Shown here: positions 1 to 8,342 of the stretch, in pieces
Layout: every line of letters starts with the position of its first letter
Position numbering within the stretch: position 1 is the first letter of the stretch
Made by a program: the position numbers and the translations under genes
From: JAOPZW01 sp963764585
GTDB lineage: Bacteria; Actinomycetota; Thermoleophilia; Solirubrobacterales; Solirubrobacteraceae
NCBI GenBank assembly: GCA_963764585.1
Contig: CAVXTB010000014.1
Coordinates: 135,035-199,034, forward strand
Length of the DNA: 64,000 bases
Reading direction: 5' to 3'
The notes under the pieces: model-generated
Seen by the model: the letters and a program-made list of their open reading frames with translations, nothing else
Told to the model about the DNA's origin: nothing
Database searches by the model: none

Positions 1-1
1 G

Positions 2-106
2 AGGCTCCTGACGCCCCACAAGCGCCCGCGCGTCGTGCACCTGGTCGAGGAGCTGCCGCGCAACGAGATGGGCAAGGTCCAGAAGGCGCGCCTGGCGCGC
101 CCCTAG
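2..106 (+). CDS. AMP-dependent acyl-CoA synthetase/ligase, C-terminal end (partial)
   Basis: Only the last 34 codons are inside the window. The frame ends with ELPRNEMGKVQK, the C-terminal signature of adenylate-forming acyl/malonyl-CoA ligases; the lysine of the GKVQK motif is the conserved one that contacts the acyl-adenylate. The stop codon overlaps the stop of the convergent NHL gene by two bases. The substrate cannot be judged from this fragment. Confidence 0.8.
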   Translation, partial: RLLTPHKRPRVVHLVEELPRNEMGKVQKARLARP

Positions 107-2328
107 CGCGTGGCCTGCAGGCGCTTGGTGATGGTCGTCGGCTCGCCGGTCGACGCGACCGCGGAGATCTGGACGTTGACCTTCAGGCCGCGCCGGCCGC
201 GCAGCGCCTTGGACAGCTGGCGCGCCTTCCTCAGCGACAGCGCCGGACGCAGGATCTTCGTGTCGCCGGCGGGGAGCGTGAGCTTGACCGTGGCCAGCGC
301 GACCGTCACGCGGCGGTGCCTGCGCGGCGGGCTGGCGGCCGGTGTGGCCGTCGCGGTCGCGGTCAGCGTGCAGGTCGTGTCGCAGCCCACTCGCAGCGGG
401 AGGTTGCGCGCCGTCACGAGGCCCGAGGTGCGCAGGACGCGCAGCGAGACCTGCGGCCCGAGCGGCGCCGGCAGGGTCGGCAGCTTCGGCGGCGGGGGGT
501 TGCCGACCGCCGGCAGCGCGGCGCACGCGGGGGCGGCCGGCGCGGCCAGGGCGAACTGCTGGACGCGGTTGTTGGAGCTGTCGGTGACCGTGAGCGTCCC
601 GCGGCAGTCGATGCTGACGCCGGTGGGGTGGACGAACTGGCCCGCGTCGATCCCGCGCCCGCCGAACATGCCCAGGCGCTCGCCCTCGGGGCCGAACTGC
701 TGCACGCGGTTGTTGCCGCGATCGGCGACCCACAGGTTGCCCGCCGCGTCGAGTGCGATCTGGCCGGGCGCCTCGAGCTTGCCGAGCTTGCTGCCGCGCC
801 CGGCGAACTCGTCGACCATGCTGCCGGTCGGGTCGTAGACCGCGATGCGCCCCGCGCTCGTCGTCACGTAGGTGCGCGAGCCGTCGGGCGAGACCGCGAT
901 GCCGCGCGCGTCGCCGACACCGGTGATCGCGCCCAGGTACGTGCCGCCCGTGCCGAAGCGCGCGATGCGTCCGTTGCCCGAGTCGGCGACCGCGATGGTG
1001 CCGCCGGCGTCGATCGTCAGCGCCGAGGGGTCCAGCAGCCGGCCGGGCCCGCTTCCGGGCGAGCCGATCGAGCGCACCGGCAGCCCCGTGGCGCGGCTGA
1101 AGACGACGATCCGCGAGCGCCGCTCGTCGAGGACGTAGGCGTTGCCGCCCGCGTCGAACGCGATGGCCACGGGCCGCGGCAGGATCGTCGGTCCGGGCGC
1201 CGGCGAGCCCCAGACGGCCGCGATCGTGCCGTCGGGGTTGAGCAGCTGGACGCGGCCGTTGACCGCGTCGGTCACCGCGCGGATGCCGCTCGCGTCGGCC
1301 GCGACGCCGAGCGGCTCGTCGAACTGCCCCGTCGAGCGCCCCGAGACGCCGAACGAGCGCAGCAGCTGGCCGCCGCGGTCGAAGACGTCGACGCGGTCGT
1401 CGCCGGTGTTCGCGACGTAGACGTTGCCCGCGGGATCGACGGCCAGGCCGCGCGGGTAGGCGAGCTGGCCCGGCCCGGTGCCGTAGGAGCCCCAGCGCGC
1501 CTTGTACGGGTAGTCGGGACCGCTGCTGAAGCGCACCACGCGGTGGTTGAGATCGTCGGCGACGAAGACGCGCCCCGAGCGGTCGGCGGCGACGCCGTAG
1601 GGGAAGTTGAGCTGGCCGGGGCCCGACCCGCCGGAGCCCACGACGCGCAGCAGATGCCCGCCGGTGTCGTAGACGACGACGCGGTGGTGCTGGTCGTCGG
1701 CCACGAGCAGCCGCGTGCCGCGCACGGCGATGCCGCGCGGGTTGGCGAGCTGGCCCGGCGCGACGATCTCGGCGCCGTGGGTGCCGTCGAGCGCGAAGCG
1801 CTGGATGCGGTCGTTGCCGGTGTCGGCGACGAAGACCGTGCCGCCCGCGACGGCCAGGCCACCGCCCGCGGCGGCCGAGTTGCCGCCACCGGCGCCGAAG
1901 CGGAACTCGCCGACGTCGCTGCCGGTCCCGCCCCATGAGCTCAGCAGCGCGCCGTTGGCGTCGTAGCGGTCGATGCGGTTGGAGCCGTCGGCCACGAGCA
2001 GCGTGTTGTCGGGCGCGACGGCGATCGCCCCGACCGCGCCGAGCTGGCCCGGCTGCGACCCGGCGATGCCGACCTCGCGGCGGAAGACGCCGTCGGGGCC
2101 GAAGACCTGCACGACGTGCGAGGCCTGGTCGGCGACGTAGACCGAGCCGTCCGGCCCGATGGCGACCGCCTGGGGAAAGCGCATCACGCCCTCGGCGCGC
2201 TGGCCGACCTGGCTTGCCGCGCTGTAGGGGCACGCGGGCGTGCAGTCGGCGCGTGCCACGGCGGGGGAGAGGGCGGCGACGGCGACGCTCGCCGCGAGCG
2301 CGCAGAGCTGGACCGGCAGACGGTGCAT
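103..2328 (-). CDS. Secreted NHL-repeat beta-propeller protein
   Basis: A 741-residue protein. I chose the ATG giving MHRLPVQLCALAAS because it opens a clear signal peptide ending near AVARADC; the open frame continues upstream, but that extension is arginine-rich and not signal-like. From about residue 30 to 600 the sequence repeats the NHL pattern (FPQAVAIGPDG, DLNHRVVRFS, NRVQQFGPEGE) roughly a dozen times, enough for two propellers. A proline-rich linker and a basic C-terminal domain follow. NHL propellers bind partners or polysaccharide and rarely have catalytic activity, so an extracellular binding or scaffold role is inferred. It converges on the acyl-CoA ligase. Confidence 0.85.
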   Translation of the reverse strand: MHRLPVQLCALAASVAVAALSPAVARADCTPACPYSAASQVGQRAEGVMRFPQAVAIGPDGSVYVADQASHVVQVFGPDGVFRREVGIAGSQPGQLGAVGAIAVAPDNTLLVADGSNRIDRYDANGALLSSWGGTGSDVGEFRFGAGGGNSAAAGGGLAVAGGTVFVADTGNDRIQRFALDGTHGAEIVAPGQLANPRGIAVRGTRLLVADDQHHRVVVYDTGGHLLRVVGSGGSGPGQLNFPYGVAADRSGRVFVADDLNHRVVRFSSGPDYPYKARWGSYGTGPGQLAYPRGLAVDPAGNVYVANTGDDRVDVFDRGGQLLRSFGVSGRSTGQFDEPLGVAADASGIRAVTDAVNGRVQLLNPDGTIAAVWGSPAPGPTILPRPVAIAFDAGGNAYVLDERRSRIVVFSRATGLPVRSIGSPGSGPGRLLDPSALTIDAGGTIAVADSGNGRIARFGTGGTYLGAITGVGDARGIAVSPDGSRTYVTTSAGRIAVYDPTGSMVDEFAGRGSKLGKLEAPGQIALDAAGNLWVADRGNNRVQQFGPEGERLGMFGGRGIDAGQFVHPTGVSIDCRGTLTVTDSSNNRVQQFALAAPAAPACAALPAVGNPPPPKLPTLPAPLGPQVSLRVLRTSGLVTARNLPLRVGCDTTCTLTATATATPAASPPRRHRRVTVALATVKLTLPAGDTKILRPALSLRKARQLSKALRGRRGLKVNVQISAVASTGEPTTITKRLQATR

Positions 2329-2439
2329 CACCCCATCCTGAACACGTCGCGCGCCAGAAGTCGCGCCCCGGGAGTGATCTTGCAGGCGCCCGGGAAGCCC
2401 GTATGACATGGCGACCGCTTCCAAGAACCGCATCCCGGC

Positions 2440-2703
2440 AGCGGCCGGCGCGGTGGCCGCCGGCGCCGTGCGCTGCGCGCCGCGGAGGCCGACACCGCCA
2501 CCGAGAGCCTGCACGAGCTGCGCAAGCGCGCGAAGGACCTCTGGCACGCCGCGCAGGTCGTCCGGCCCGCGGCGCCCGGGAAGCTCAAGAAGCTCGGTCG
2601 CCGCGCGCAGCTGCAGCGCGCCGCGCTGAGGAAGGGGCGCAAGCTCTACGCGCGCAAGCCGCGCAAGCTCGCCGGGCTCATCCGCGGCGCGCCATCGCGC
2701 TGA
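2440..2703 (+). pseudogene. CHAD-domain remnant
   Basis: An open frame with no usable start codon encodes ESLHELRKRAKDLWHAAQVV and then, after AAPGKLKKL, a tail GRKLYARKPRKLAGLI. The first block matches the conserved ELHEWRKRxKDLRY helix of CHAD domains (polyphosphate-associated helical proteins) and the second matches the domain's C-terminal helix. The usual middle part with the DDHDLAVL motif is missing, so an internal deletion appears to have joined two conserved helices. The upstream part of the gene is also absent. The end overlaps the stop of the HD gene on the other strand. Confidence 0.5.
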
Positions 2704-3211
2704 GGAGGTCCTCGAGCTGGATGCACAGCAGCTCGGTGCCGCCGGCGGTGATACCGAGCTGGAGCGTGGCCCGGTAGTGCGCCAGCTTGCGCCTGGATAG
2801 CTCGGTCCCCGTCACGAGGGCGTGGCGCAGCGTCGCGATCTTGTCGGCGAGCGAGATGTCGAGGGCCGTGCTGCCCGCAGCCGCGATGCGGCTGCGCAGA
2901 TTGCGCTTGCGCTGCTGGTAGTGCTTGATCGAGCGGTCCTCGCTGAGCGCCGCGACCATCCCCGCGATCTCCTCGCCGAACTCGTCGCGCACCTCGTCGA
3001 CGGTGCACGGCGTGTCCTCGACGACGTCGTGCAGCAGCGCGACCACCTGGACGACGTCGGCGCAACCGGCGTTGCGCAGGACGTCGGCGACGGCCTGCGC
3101 GTGCGGCAGGCCCTTGCCCGGACGCGTCGAGACGCCGTCGTAGGCGTCGACGACGAAGCGGATGGCTTCTGCCCGGCGGACCTCGGCATCGAGAGAGGAG
3201 GTCGTCACCAT
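2678..3211 (-). CDS. HD-domain phosphohydrolase (RelA/SpoT-hydrolase-like)
   Basis: A 177-residue protein made almost entirely of an HD domain: LPHAQAV (His37), then LLHDVVEDTP (His61-Asp62 with the ED acidic pair) and a downstream DISLADKIATLRH segment carrying the last metal ligand. This pattern resembles the ppGpp hydrolase half of RelA/SpoT proteins and small alarmone hydrolases (MESH1-like). No synthetase or TGS domain is present. Hydrolysis of (p)ppGpp or another nucleotide is inferred from family; the substrate is not proved. It is transcribed divergently from the HAD hydrolase. Confidence 0.75.
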   Translation of the reverse strand: MVTTSSLDAEVRRAEAIRFVVDAYDGVSTRPGKGLPHAQAVADVLRNAGCADVVQVVALLHDVVEDTPCTVDEVRDEFGEEIAGMVAALSEDRSIKHYQQRKRNLRSRIAAAGSTALDISLADKIATLRHALVTGTELSRRKLAHYRATLQLGITAGGTELLCIQLEDLLSAMARRG

Positions 3212-3252
3212 CCGCGAATGCTAGAGCAGGTGGGCAAGCCTATTGTGCGCGA

Positions 3253-3930
3253 ATGGACGCGGAACGCTGGGCGACGTTCGACTGCTACGGAACGCTCGTC
3301 GACTGGAACGCGGGCATCGGCGGCGAGCTGGCGCGGCTCTTCGGCGCCGAGCACGAGGCGCGCCTGCTCGCGCGCTATCACGCCATCGAGCCGCGCATCC
3401 AGGCCGAGCGGCCCGGGGCGACCTACCGCGACGTGATGGCCACGGTCCTCGCCGAGCTCGCGTCCGAGGCCGGGGCCGAGCTGCCGGCGGGCGAGCGCGA
3501 CGCGCTCGGGCGCTCGCTGCCGGGGTGGCCGGTCTTCGACGAGGTGCCCGCCGCGCTGGCCGAGGCTCACCGCCGCGGCTGGAAGCTCGTGGCCCTGTCC
3601 AACACCGATCGCGACTTCATCGACGCCTCGATGAAGGCGATCGGCGTCCCGTTCGAGGGGGCGATCGTGGCCTCGGAGATCGGCTCCTACAAGCCCGCGC
3701 ACCGCCATTGGGAGGCCTTCTACGAGGCCCACCCGGACGCGCGCGGCCACCACGTCCACGTCGCCCAGAGCCACGCGCACGACATCGTCGCGACCGCCGC
3801 GCTCGGCCTGCCGTCGATCTGGATCAACCGCCTCGGCGAGCGCGGGGAGCCCGCGCCGACGCGCGAGCTGCCCGACCTCGACGGCCTCGCCGACGTCCTC
3901 GACGAGCTGGTGCCCAGATCATCTAGCTGA
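3253..3930 (+). CDS. HAD-superfamily hydrolase (haloacid dehalogenase type II-like)
   Basis: A 225-residue protein with the HAD motifs in order: FDCYGTLVDW (nucleophile Asp10), LSNTDRDFI (motif II Ser/Thr), SYKPAHRHW (motif III Lys) and the C-terminal VAQSHAHDI region. In the last motif the usual acidic DxxxD pair is less typical (HVAQSHAHDIVA), as in haloacid dehalogenase-like members. A helical cap lies between motifs I and II. It probably cleaves a C-halogen or phosphate ester bond in the cytoplasm; the substrate is unknown. It ends eight bases into the convergent ABC permease gene. Confidence 0.8.
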   Translation: MDAERWATFDCYGTLVDWNAGIGGELARLFGAEHEARLLARYHAIEPRIQAERPGATYRDVMATVLAELASEAGAELPAGERDALGRSLPGWPVFDEVPAALAEAHRRGWKLVALSNTDRDFIDASMKAIGVPFEGAIVASEIGSYKPAHRHWEAFYEAHPDARGHHVHVAQSHAHDIVATAALGLPSIWINRLGERGEPAPTRELPDLDGLADVLDELVPRSSS

Positions 3931-4675
3931 CCTCGCTGCGCGCGATCCGCCACAGGCCGATCGCGATCGGCAGCGCGAGCCACACGGCGAAGGTCGTCCC
4001 CGCGTGCGCCCACTCGCTGGCGCTCATCACGTGATCGGTCATCGGCGCGAGCGTGTGCGTCGGGTCGATCCACTTCGCGACGCCTTCGAGCGCGTGGATC
4101 GCGCCGAGCGCGCCCGTGACGATCGGCAGCGCGAAGAGGGCGACGATCGCCGGCGCCGAGGTCAGCAGCACCGCGCCGAAGGCGACCCCGCCCATCATGC
4201 CCGTCGTCAGGACGACGACGATCTGGCCGAAGAGCTCGGCGGGGAGCGCCCAGACGTCGGCGGTGTCGGGCGCGACGACCACCGTGCCGAAGACCGCGAC
4301 GACGAACGCGACGGCGAGCGCGGCGAGCGACAGCAGCACGCTCGCGGCGAGCTTCGCCCAGACCACGCGCGAGCGGTGCGGCACGAGCGTGAACGTGATC
4401 AGGGTCGTGCGCTGCGACCACTCCGAGGTGACGAGCAGGACGCCCATCACCGGCAGCAGGACGTTCGCCGGCTGGACCGCGACGTTCAGCAGCTGGCGCA
4501 GCGTCTGGTCCTTCGCATCGCCGACGAGGCAGACGATGATCACGAGCACGACGGTGAGGCCGACGACCGCGAGCTGCAGCCAGAAGCCCGAGCGCGTGTC
4601 GGTCATCTTGCGCAGCTCGACGGCGGTCAGCCGCGCCGGGCTCGGCCGGCGCAGTGCGGCGGTGCTCGCGCTCAT
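3923..4675 (-). CDS. ABC-2 type transporter permease
   Basis: A 250-residue integral membrane protein with six predicted hydrophobic segments, the first near WLQLAVVGLTVVLVIIVCL. It opens with a cytoplasmic stretch typical of ABC-2 permeases (LTAVELRKMTDTRSGFW). The start codon overlaps the stop of the upstream ATPase gene in an ATGA, so the two are translationally coupled. Together they form one exporter of the drug/peptide self-resistance or lipid-export type. The cargo is not evident. Confidence 0.82.
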   Translation of the reverse strand: MSASTAALRRPSPARLTAVELRKMTDTRSGFWLQLAVVGLTVVLVIIVCLVGDAKDQTLRQLLNVAVQPANVLLPVMGVLLVTSEWSQRTTLITFTLVPHRSRVVWAKLAASVLLSLAALAVAFVVAVFGTVVVAPDTADVWALPAELFGQIVVVLTTGMMGGVAFGAVLLTSAPAIVALFALPIVTGALGAIHALEGVAKWIDPTHTLAPMTDHVMSASEWAHAGTTFAVWLALPIAIGLWRIARSEVS

Positions 4676-5592
4676 CGAAGGGCCTCCAGGAGATCGGGGT
4701 CGGCGGCGGCCTGCTCGCCGCCAGCGGTCAGGTCGAAGAAGAGCTGCTCGAGGCCGGCGCTCTCGGACGGGCCGAGCCGGCTGAGCGCGACGCCGCCGGC
4801 CAGCGCGGCGCGGCCGACCTCCTCGGGCTGGGCGTCGACGAGCAGGCCGCCGCCGTCGGTGGCGCGGACCGTGAGGCCGGCGGCCTCGAGCGCCGCGACG
4901 AGTGCGGCCTCGTCGGGGGCGGCGACGAGCGTCCCGGCGCCGGCGAGCAGCTCGGCGCGGCTGCCCTGGGCGACGATGCGCCCGCCGCCGATGATCACGA
5001 GCTGATCGGCGACCGCCTCGACCTCGCGCAGCAGGTGCGACGAGAGCAGCACGGTCCCGCCGCGATCGGCGAAGTCGCGCAGCAGCTCGCGAATCCAGCG
5101 CATGCCTTCGGGATCGAGGCCGTTGGCCGGCTCGTCGAGGATCAGGACCTCGGGCTCGCCGAGCAGGGCGTGGGCGATGCCGAGGCGCTGGCGCATGCCC
5201 AGCGAGTACTGCTTGACGCGCTTGCGCGCCGCGTGGCGGTCGAGCCCCACGCGCTCGATGAGCGCGTCGACGCGCTGCTCGTCGACGCCGATCATCTGCG
5301 CCGAGACGGCGAGCGCCTCGCGCCCGCGGCGGCCGCCGTGCTGCGCGCCCGCATCGAGCAGGATGCCCACCTGGCGCCCCGGGTTGGGGATGTCCTGGTA
5401 GGGGCCGCCGAGCACGGTCGCCCGGCCGGCGTCCGGCCGCGACAGCCCGCAGAGCAGCCGCATCGTCGTGGTCTTGCCGGCGCCGTTGGGCCCGAGGAAC
5501 CCGGTCACCGTGCCGGGCTCGCACCGGAACGACACGTCCTGCAGGACCGTGCGACCGCCGAAGCGCTTCGTGAGGCCTTCAGACTCGATCAT
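4672..5592 (-). CDS. ABC transporter ATP-binding protein (DrrA/BcrA-like)
   Basis: A 306-residue nucleotide-binding subunit with Walker A GPNGAGKTT, Q-loop region GILLDAGAQ, signature YSLGMRQRL, Walker B VLILDEPANGLDP and the switch histidine in LLSSHLLREVE. The extra C-terminal ~90 residues are usual for DrrA/BcrA exporters. The start MIESEGLTKRF is preferred; an in-frame ATG four codons upstream is possible, and neither has a strong ribosome-binding site. It is the first gene of the ATPase-permease operon and is transcribed away from the NarL-type kinase gene, with about 110 bp between them. That arrangement suggests the two-component system controls it. Confidence 0.85.
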   Translation of the reverse strand: MIESEGLTKRFGGRTVLQDVSFRCEPGTVTGFLGPNGAGKTTTMRLLCGLSRPDAGRATVLGGPYQDIPNPGRQVGILLDAGAQHGGRRGREALAVSAQMIGVDEQRVDALIERVGLDRHAARKRVKQYSLGMRQRLGIAHALLGEPEVLILDEPANGLDPEGMRWIRELLRDFADRGGTVLLSSHLLREVEAVADQLVIIGGGRIVAQGSRAELLAGAGTLVAAPDEAALVAALEAAGLTVRATDGGGLLVDAQPEEVGRAALAGGVALSRLGPSESAGLEQLFFDLTAGGEQAAADPDLLEALR

Positions 5593-5701
5593 GGGCTGGA
5601 GCATCAGGGTTGGAGGGATCCGGCAACCAGCGCCGCGAGTCGATGCCGGCGTCGACTTTGGTCGGGGGTCGGCGCCGGTGGCCCAGCGTACGCTTTCCGT
5701 G

Positions 5702-6931
5702 ATGCCCGGGCAGGCCGGCCAGCAATCGAGCGTCCCGCGGTGGCAGCGCGCGGTGCTGCCCGGCGCGCTGCTCGAGTCCGGGCAGGGCCGGCGCTCCGTC
5801 CGCGACTGGGTCGTCGACGTCGTGATGTTCGCGCTGGCGATCGGGATCGGCGTGGTCGTGCTGGTGTCGACGTGGGACGACCACAACACGGTCCAGGCCG
5901 TCGTCGACATCGCCGTCGGCGCGGTCGCGTGCGTGTCGCTGTGGGTACGGCGCTCGCGCCCCACCGAGGTCGCGGTGTTCACCAGTGTGGCGTCGATCTT
6001 CTCGGCGCTCGCCGCGGGCCCCGCCGTCTTCGCGCTCTTCAACGCCGCGCTGCGCACCTCGGCGCGGACGATCCTCGCCCTCATCGGGCTGGCCGCCGTC
6101 TCGACGGTCGTCTTCCCGTTGCTCTATCCCGGCCGGGACTCCTATGCCGGGCAGCTGATCCTTGGCGCGCTGTGCACGGCCGGGATCATCGGCTGGGGCC
6201 TCTTCGTGCGCGCCCAGCGCGAGCTCGTCCGCTCGCTGCGCGAGCGCGCCGAGCGCCTGGAGTCCGAGCAGCGCCTGAAGGTCGAGCAGGCGCGCGAGGC
6301 CGAGCGGCTTCGCATCGCGCGCGAGATGCACGACGTGCTCGCCCACCGCGTCTCGCTGCTGAGCCTGCACGCGGGCGCCCTGGAGTTCCGGCCCGACGCG
6401 CCCGCCGACGAGGTCGCGCAGGCCGCCGGCGTGATCCGGGCGAGCGCTCACGCCGCGCTGGAGGAGCTGCGCGACATCATCGGCGTGCTGCGCGAGGGTG
6501 GCGAGCGGACCGCGCCCGAGCCGCCGCAGCCGACCCTCGCCGAGGTCCCGGCCCTCATCGACGAGTCGCGCGCCGCCGGGATGCACGTGCAGGCGCGGAT
6601 CGACGCCCCGGAGGCCGAGGCGCTCCCGGCAGCCCTGGGGCGAACGGCCTACCGCGTCGTGCAGGAGGGCCTGACCAATGCGCGCAAGCACGCGCCGGGC
6701 GCCGCGGTCGACGTGGCGATCGCGGTCGACGACGGGCGGCTCGTCGTCGGCGTGGTGACGCGGCGGCCGGTCGGCGTGCGGGCGAGCGCGGGGGGCGACC
6801 GCCTGCCGGGCGCCGGCACCGGGCTCGTCGGGCTCGCCGAGCGCGTCGCGCTGGCCGGCGGCGAGCTCGAGCACGGGCCCGACGCCGCCGGCGACTTCGT
6901 CCTGCGCGCGAGCCTTCCCTGGACGCCGTGA
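5702..6931 (+). CDS. NarL-family sensor histidine kinase
   Basis: A 409-residue kinase. Several transmembrane helices occupy roughly residues 35-180, followed by a coiled linker. The HisKA_3 dimerisation motif is RIAREMHDVLAHRVS, with the phosphoacceptor at His210. The ATPase domain starts at VVQEGLTNARKHAPG (N box) and ends with GTGLVGLAERV (G box). The middle of the ATPase domain (the usual DDG motif) is short, reading VVTRRPVGVRAS. No large extracellular sensor is present, so it belongs to the membrane-sensing kinases typical of envelope-stress or antibiotic-export systems. Its TGA overlaps the GTG of the regulator gene. Confidence 0.87.
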   Translation: MPGQAGQQSSVPRWQRAVLPGALLESGQGRRSVRDWVVDVVMFALAIGIGVVVLVSTWDDHNTVQAVVDIAVGAVACVSLWVRRSRPTEVAVFTSVASIFSALAAGPAVFALFNAALRTSARTILALIGLAAVSTVVFPLLYPGRDSYAGQLILGALCTAGIIGWGLFVRAQRELVRSLRERAERLESEQRLKVEQAREAERLRIAREMHDVLAHRVSLLSLHAGALEFRPDAPADEVAQAAGVIRASAHAALEELRDIIGVLREGGERTAPEPPQPTLAEVPALIDESRAAGMHVQARIDAPEAEALPAALGRTAYRVVQEGLTNARKHAPGAAVDVAIAVDDGRLVVGVVTRRPVGVRASAGGDRLPGAGTGLVGLAERVALAGGELEHGPDAAGDFVLRASLPWTP

Positions 6932-7581
6932 TCCGCGTCGTCCTCGTCGACGACGACGCCCTGGTGCGCTCGGGGCTGCGGATGCTCCTCGCCGGGGCCG
7001 AGGGCATCGAGGTGGTTGGGGAGACCGACGACGGCCGCGGCGCGCTCGCCGCCGTCGACCGTCACCGTCCCGACGTCGTGCTGATGGACATCCGCATGCC
7101 GCAGGTCGACGGCATCGCCGCGACGCGCCTGCTGCGCTCGCAGCCCGATCCGCCCGCCGTGCTCGTGCTCACCACCTTCGACGCCGACGAGCTGGTGCTG
7201 CGCGCGCTGCGCGCCGGCGCGGCGGGCTTCGTGCTCAAGGACACGCCGCCCGCCGAGATCGTGCGCGCGATCGAGCTCGTCCATGCGGGCGACTCGATGC
7301 TCTCGCCGGCCGTGACGCGCCAGCTCATCGCGCTGGTCGCCGGCGACAGCGACGCGGACGTCAGGCGCGACGGCGCGCGCGAGCGCCTGGCCACGCTCAG
7401 CGCGCGCGAGCACGAGGTCGCCCTCGCGGTCGGTCGGGGCCGCGCGAACGCCGAGATCGCCGCCGAGCTGCACATGAGCGTGGCGACCGTGAAGGCGCAC
7501 GTCTCGCGCCTGCTGACCAAGCTCGACGTCGAGAACCGCGTCCAGATCGCGCTGCTCGTGCAGGACGCCGGGCGCGGCTAG
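6928..7581 (+). CDS. NarL/LuxR-family response regulator
   Basis: A 217-residue regulator that starts at a GTG overlapping the kinase stop (GTGA). The receiver has the acidic pair VDDD, phosphoacceptor Asp54 (LMDIRMP), TTF and the conserved lysine in VLKDTPP. The C-terminal LuxR helix-turn-helix is ARSREHEV-like (LSAREHEVALAVGRG) with recognition helix VATVKAHVSRLLTKL. It forms a pair with the upstream kinase. ABC exporter operons on both sides, both on the opposite strand, are the obvious candidate targets; this is inference from position. Its stop overlaps the convergent permease gene by four bases. Confidence 0.88.
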   Translation: MIRVVLVDDDALVRSGLRMLLAGAEGIEVVGETDDGRGALAAVDRHRPDVVLMDIRMPQVDGIAATRLLRSQPDPPAVLVLTTFDADELVLRALRAGAAGFVLKDTPPAEIVRAIELVHAGDSMLSPAVTRQLIALVAGDSDADVRRDGARERLATLSAREHEVALAVGRGRANAEIAAELHMSVATVKAHVSRLLTKLDVENRVQIALLVQDAGRG

Positions 7582-8342
7582 CGCGCCGCGACCTTGCGAT
7601 AGCGCCCGACCGCCAGCGGCGCGAACACGGCGATCAGGACCGCGCACCAGATGAACGACATCCACACGTCGGTGTGGGGCGGCGTTCCGATCCACAGCGA
7701 GCGCACGGCATCAGCCCACGTGGTGAACGGGTTGGCTTCGGCGAACTGGCGCAGCCCGTCGGGCATCGAGCTGGCGGGCACGAAGACCGACGAGGCGAAG
7801 GTCAGCGGGAAGATCAGCGTGAAGCCGATCGAGTTGGCCGTCTCCGGCGACGACGAGAACAGGCCGACGAGCGCGAAGATCCACGAGAACGCGTAGCCCA
7901 TCAGCAGCAGCAGCACGATGCCCAGCAGGACCTGCGCGACGTTCGTGTCGATGAAGTTGAAGCCGGCCGCGAAGCCGACGCTGAGCAGCACGACGAGCGA
8001 CAGGCAGTTGAGCAGCACGTCGGAGAAGGTCCGCCCGGCGAGCACCGCCGCGCGCGACATCGGCAGCGACCGGAAGCGATCGATGAGCCCCTTCCCGACG
8101 TCCTCGGAGAGCCCGAGCGCGGTGACGAAGCCGCCGAAGGCGATCGACTGCACGACGATCCCCGGCATGAGGAAGTCCACGTAGTCGAAGCCCGGCGTCT
8201 GGATCGCCCCGCCGAAGACGTAGACGAAGAGCAGCACGAACATGACCGGCTGGACCGTGTAGGCGATCAGCAGGTCGGGCTGTCGCGGGATGCGCCGCAG
8301 GTTGCGGCGGGCGAGCACGAGCGTGTCCGACAGCGAGGTCAT
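7578..8342 (-). CDS. ABC-2 type transporter permease (DrrB-like)
   Basis: A 254-residue permease of the daunorubicin-resistance DrrB type: an N-terminal LARRNLRRIPRQPDLL amphipathic stretch, six hydrophobic helices, and the conserved ABC-2 loop after LPMSRAAVLAGRT. The segment FVPASSMPDGLRQFAEANP is the family's typical last-loop motif preceding the final helix. The start overlaps the ATPase stop by ATGA, which indicates a two-gene operon. It is likely to export a hydrophobic compound or lipid; the cargo is unknown. Confidence 0.87.
   Translation of the reverse strand: MTSLSDTLVLARRNLRRIPRQPDLLIAYTVQPVMFVLLFVYVFGGAIQTPGFDYVDFLMPGIVVQSIAFGGFVTALGLSEDVGKGLIDRFRSLPMSRAAVLAGRTFSDVLLNCLSLVVLLSVGFAAGFNFIDTNVAQVLLGIVLLLLMGYAFSWIFALVGLFSSSPETANSIGFTLIFPLTFASSVFVPASSMPDGLRQFAEANPFTTWADAVRSLWIGTPPHTDVWMSFIWCAVLIAVFAPLAVGRYRKVAAR

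Noticed and set aside
316..1938. A 540-residue plus-strand protein antisense to the NHL gene
   Set aside because: It is the mirror of the repeated NHL coding frame; the composition (Arg, Ala, Asp, Val repeats) is a reading-frame artefact.
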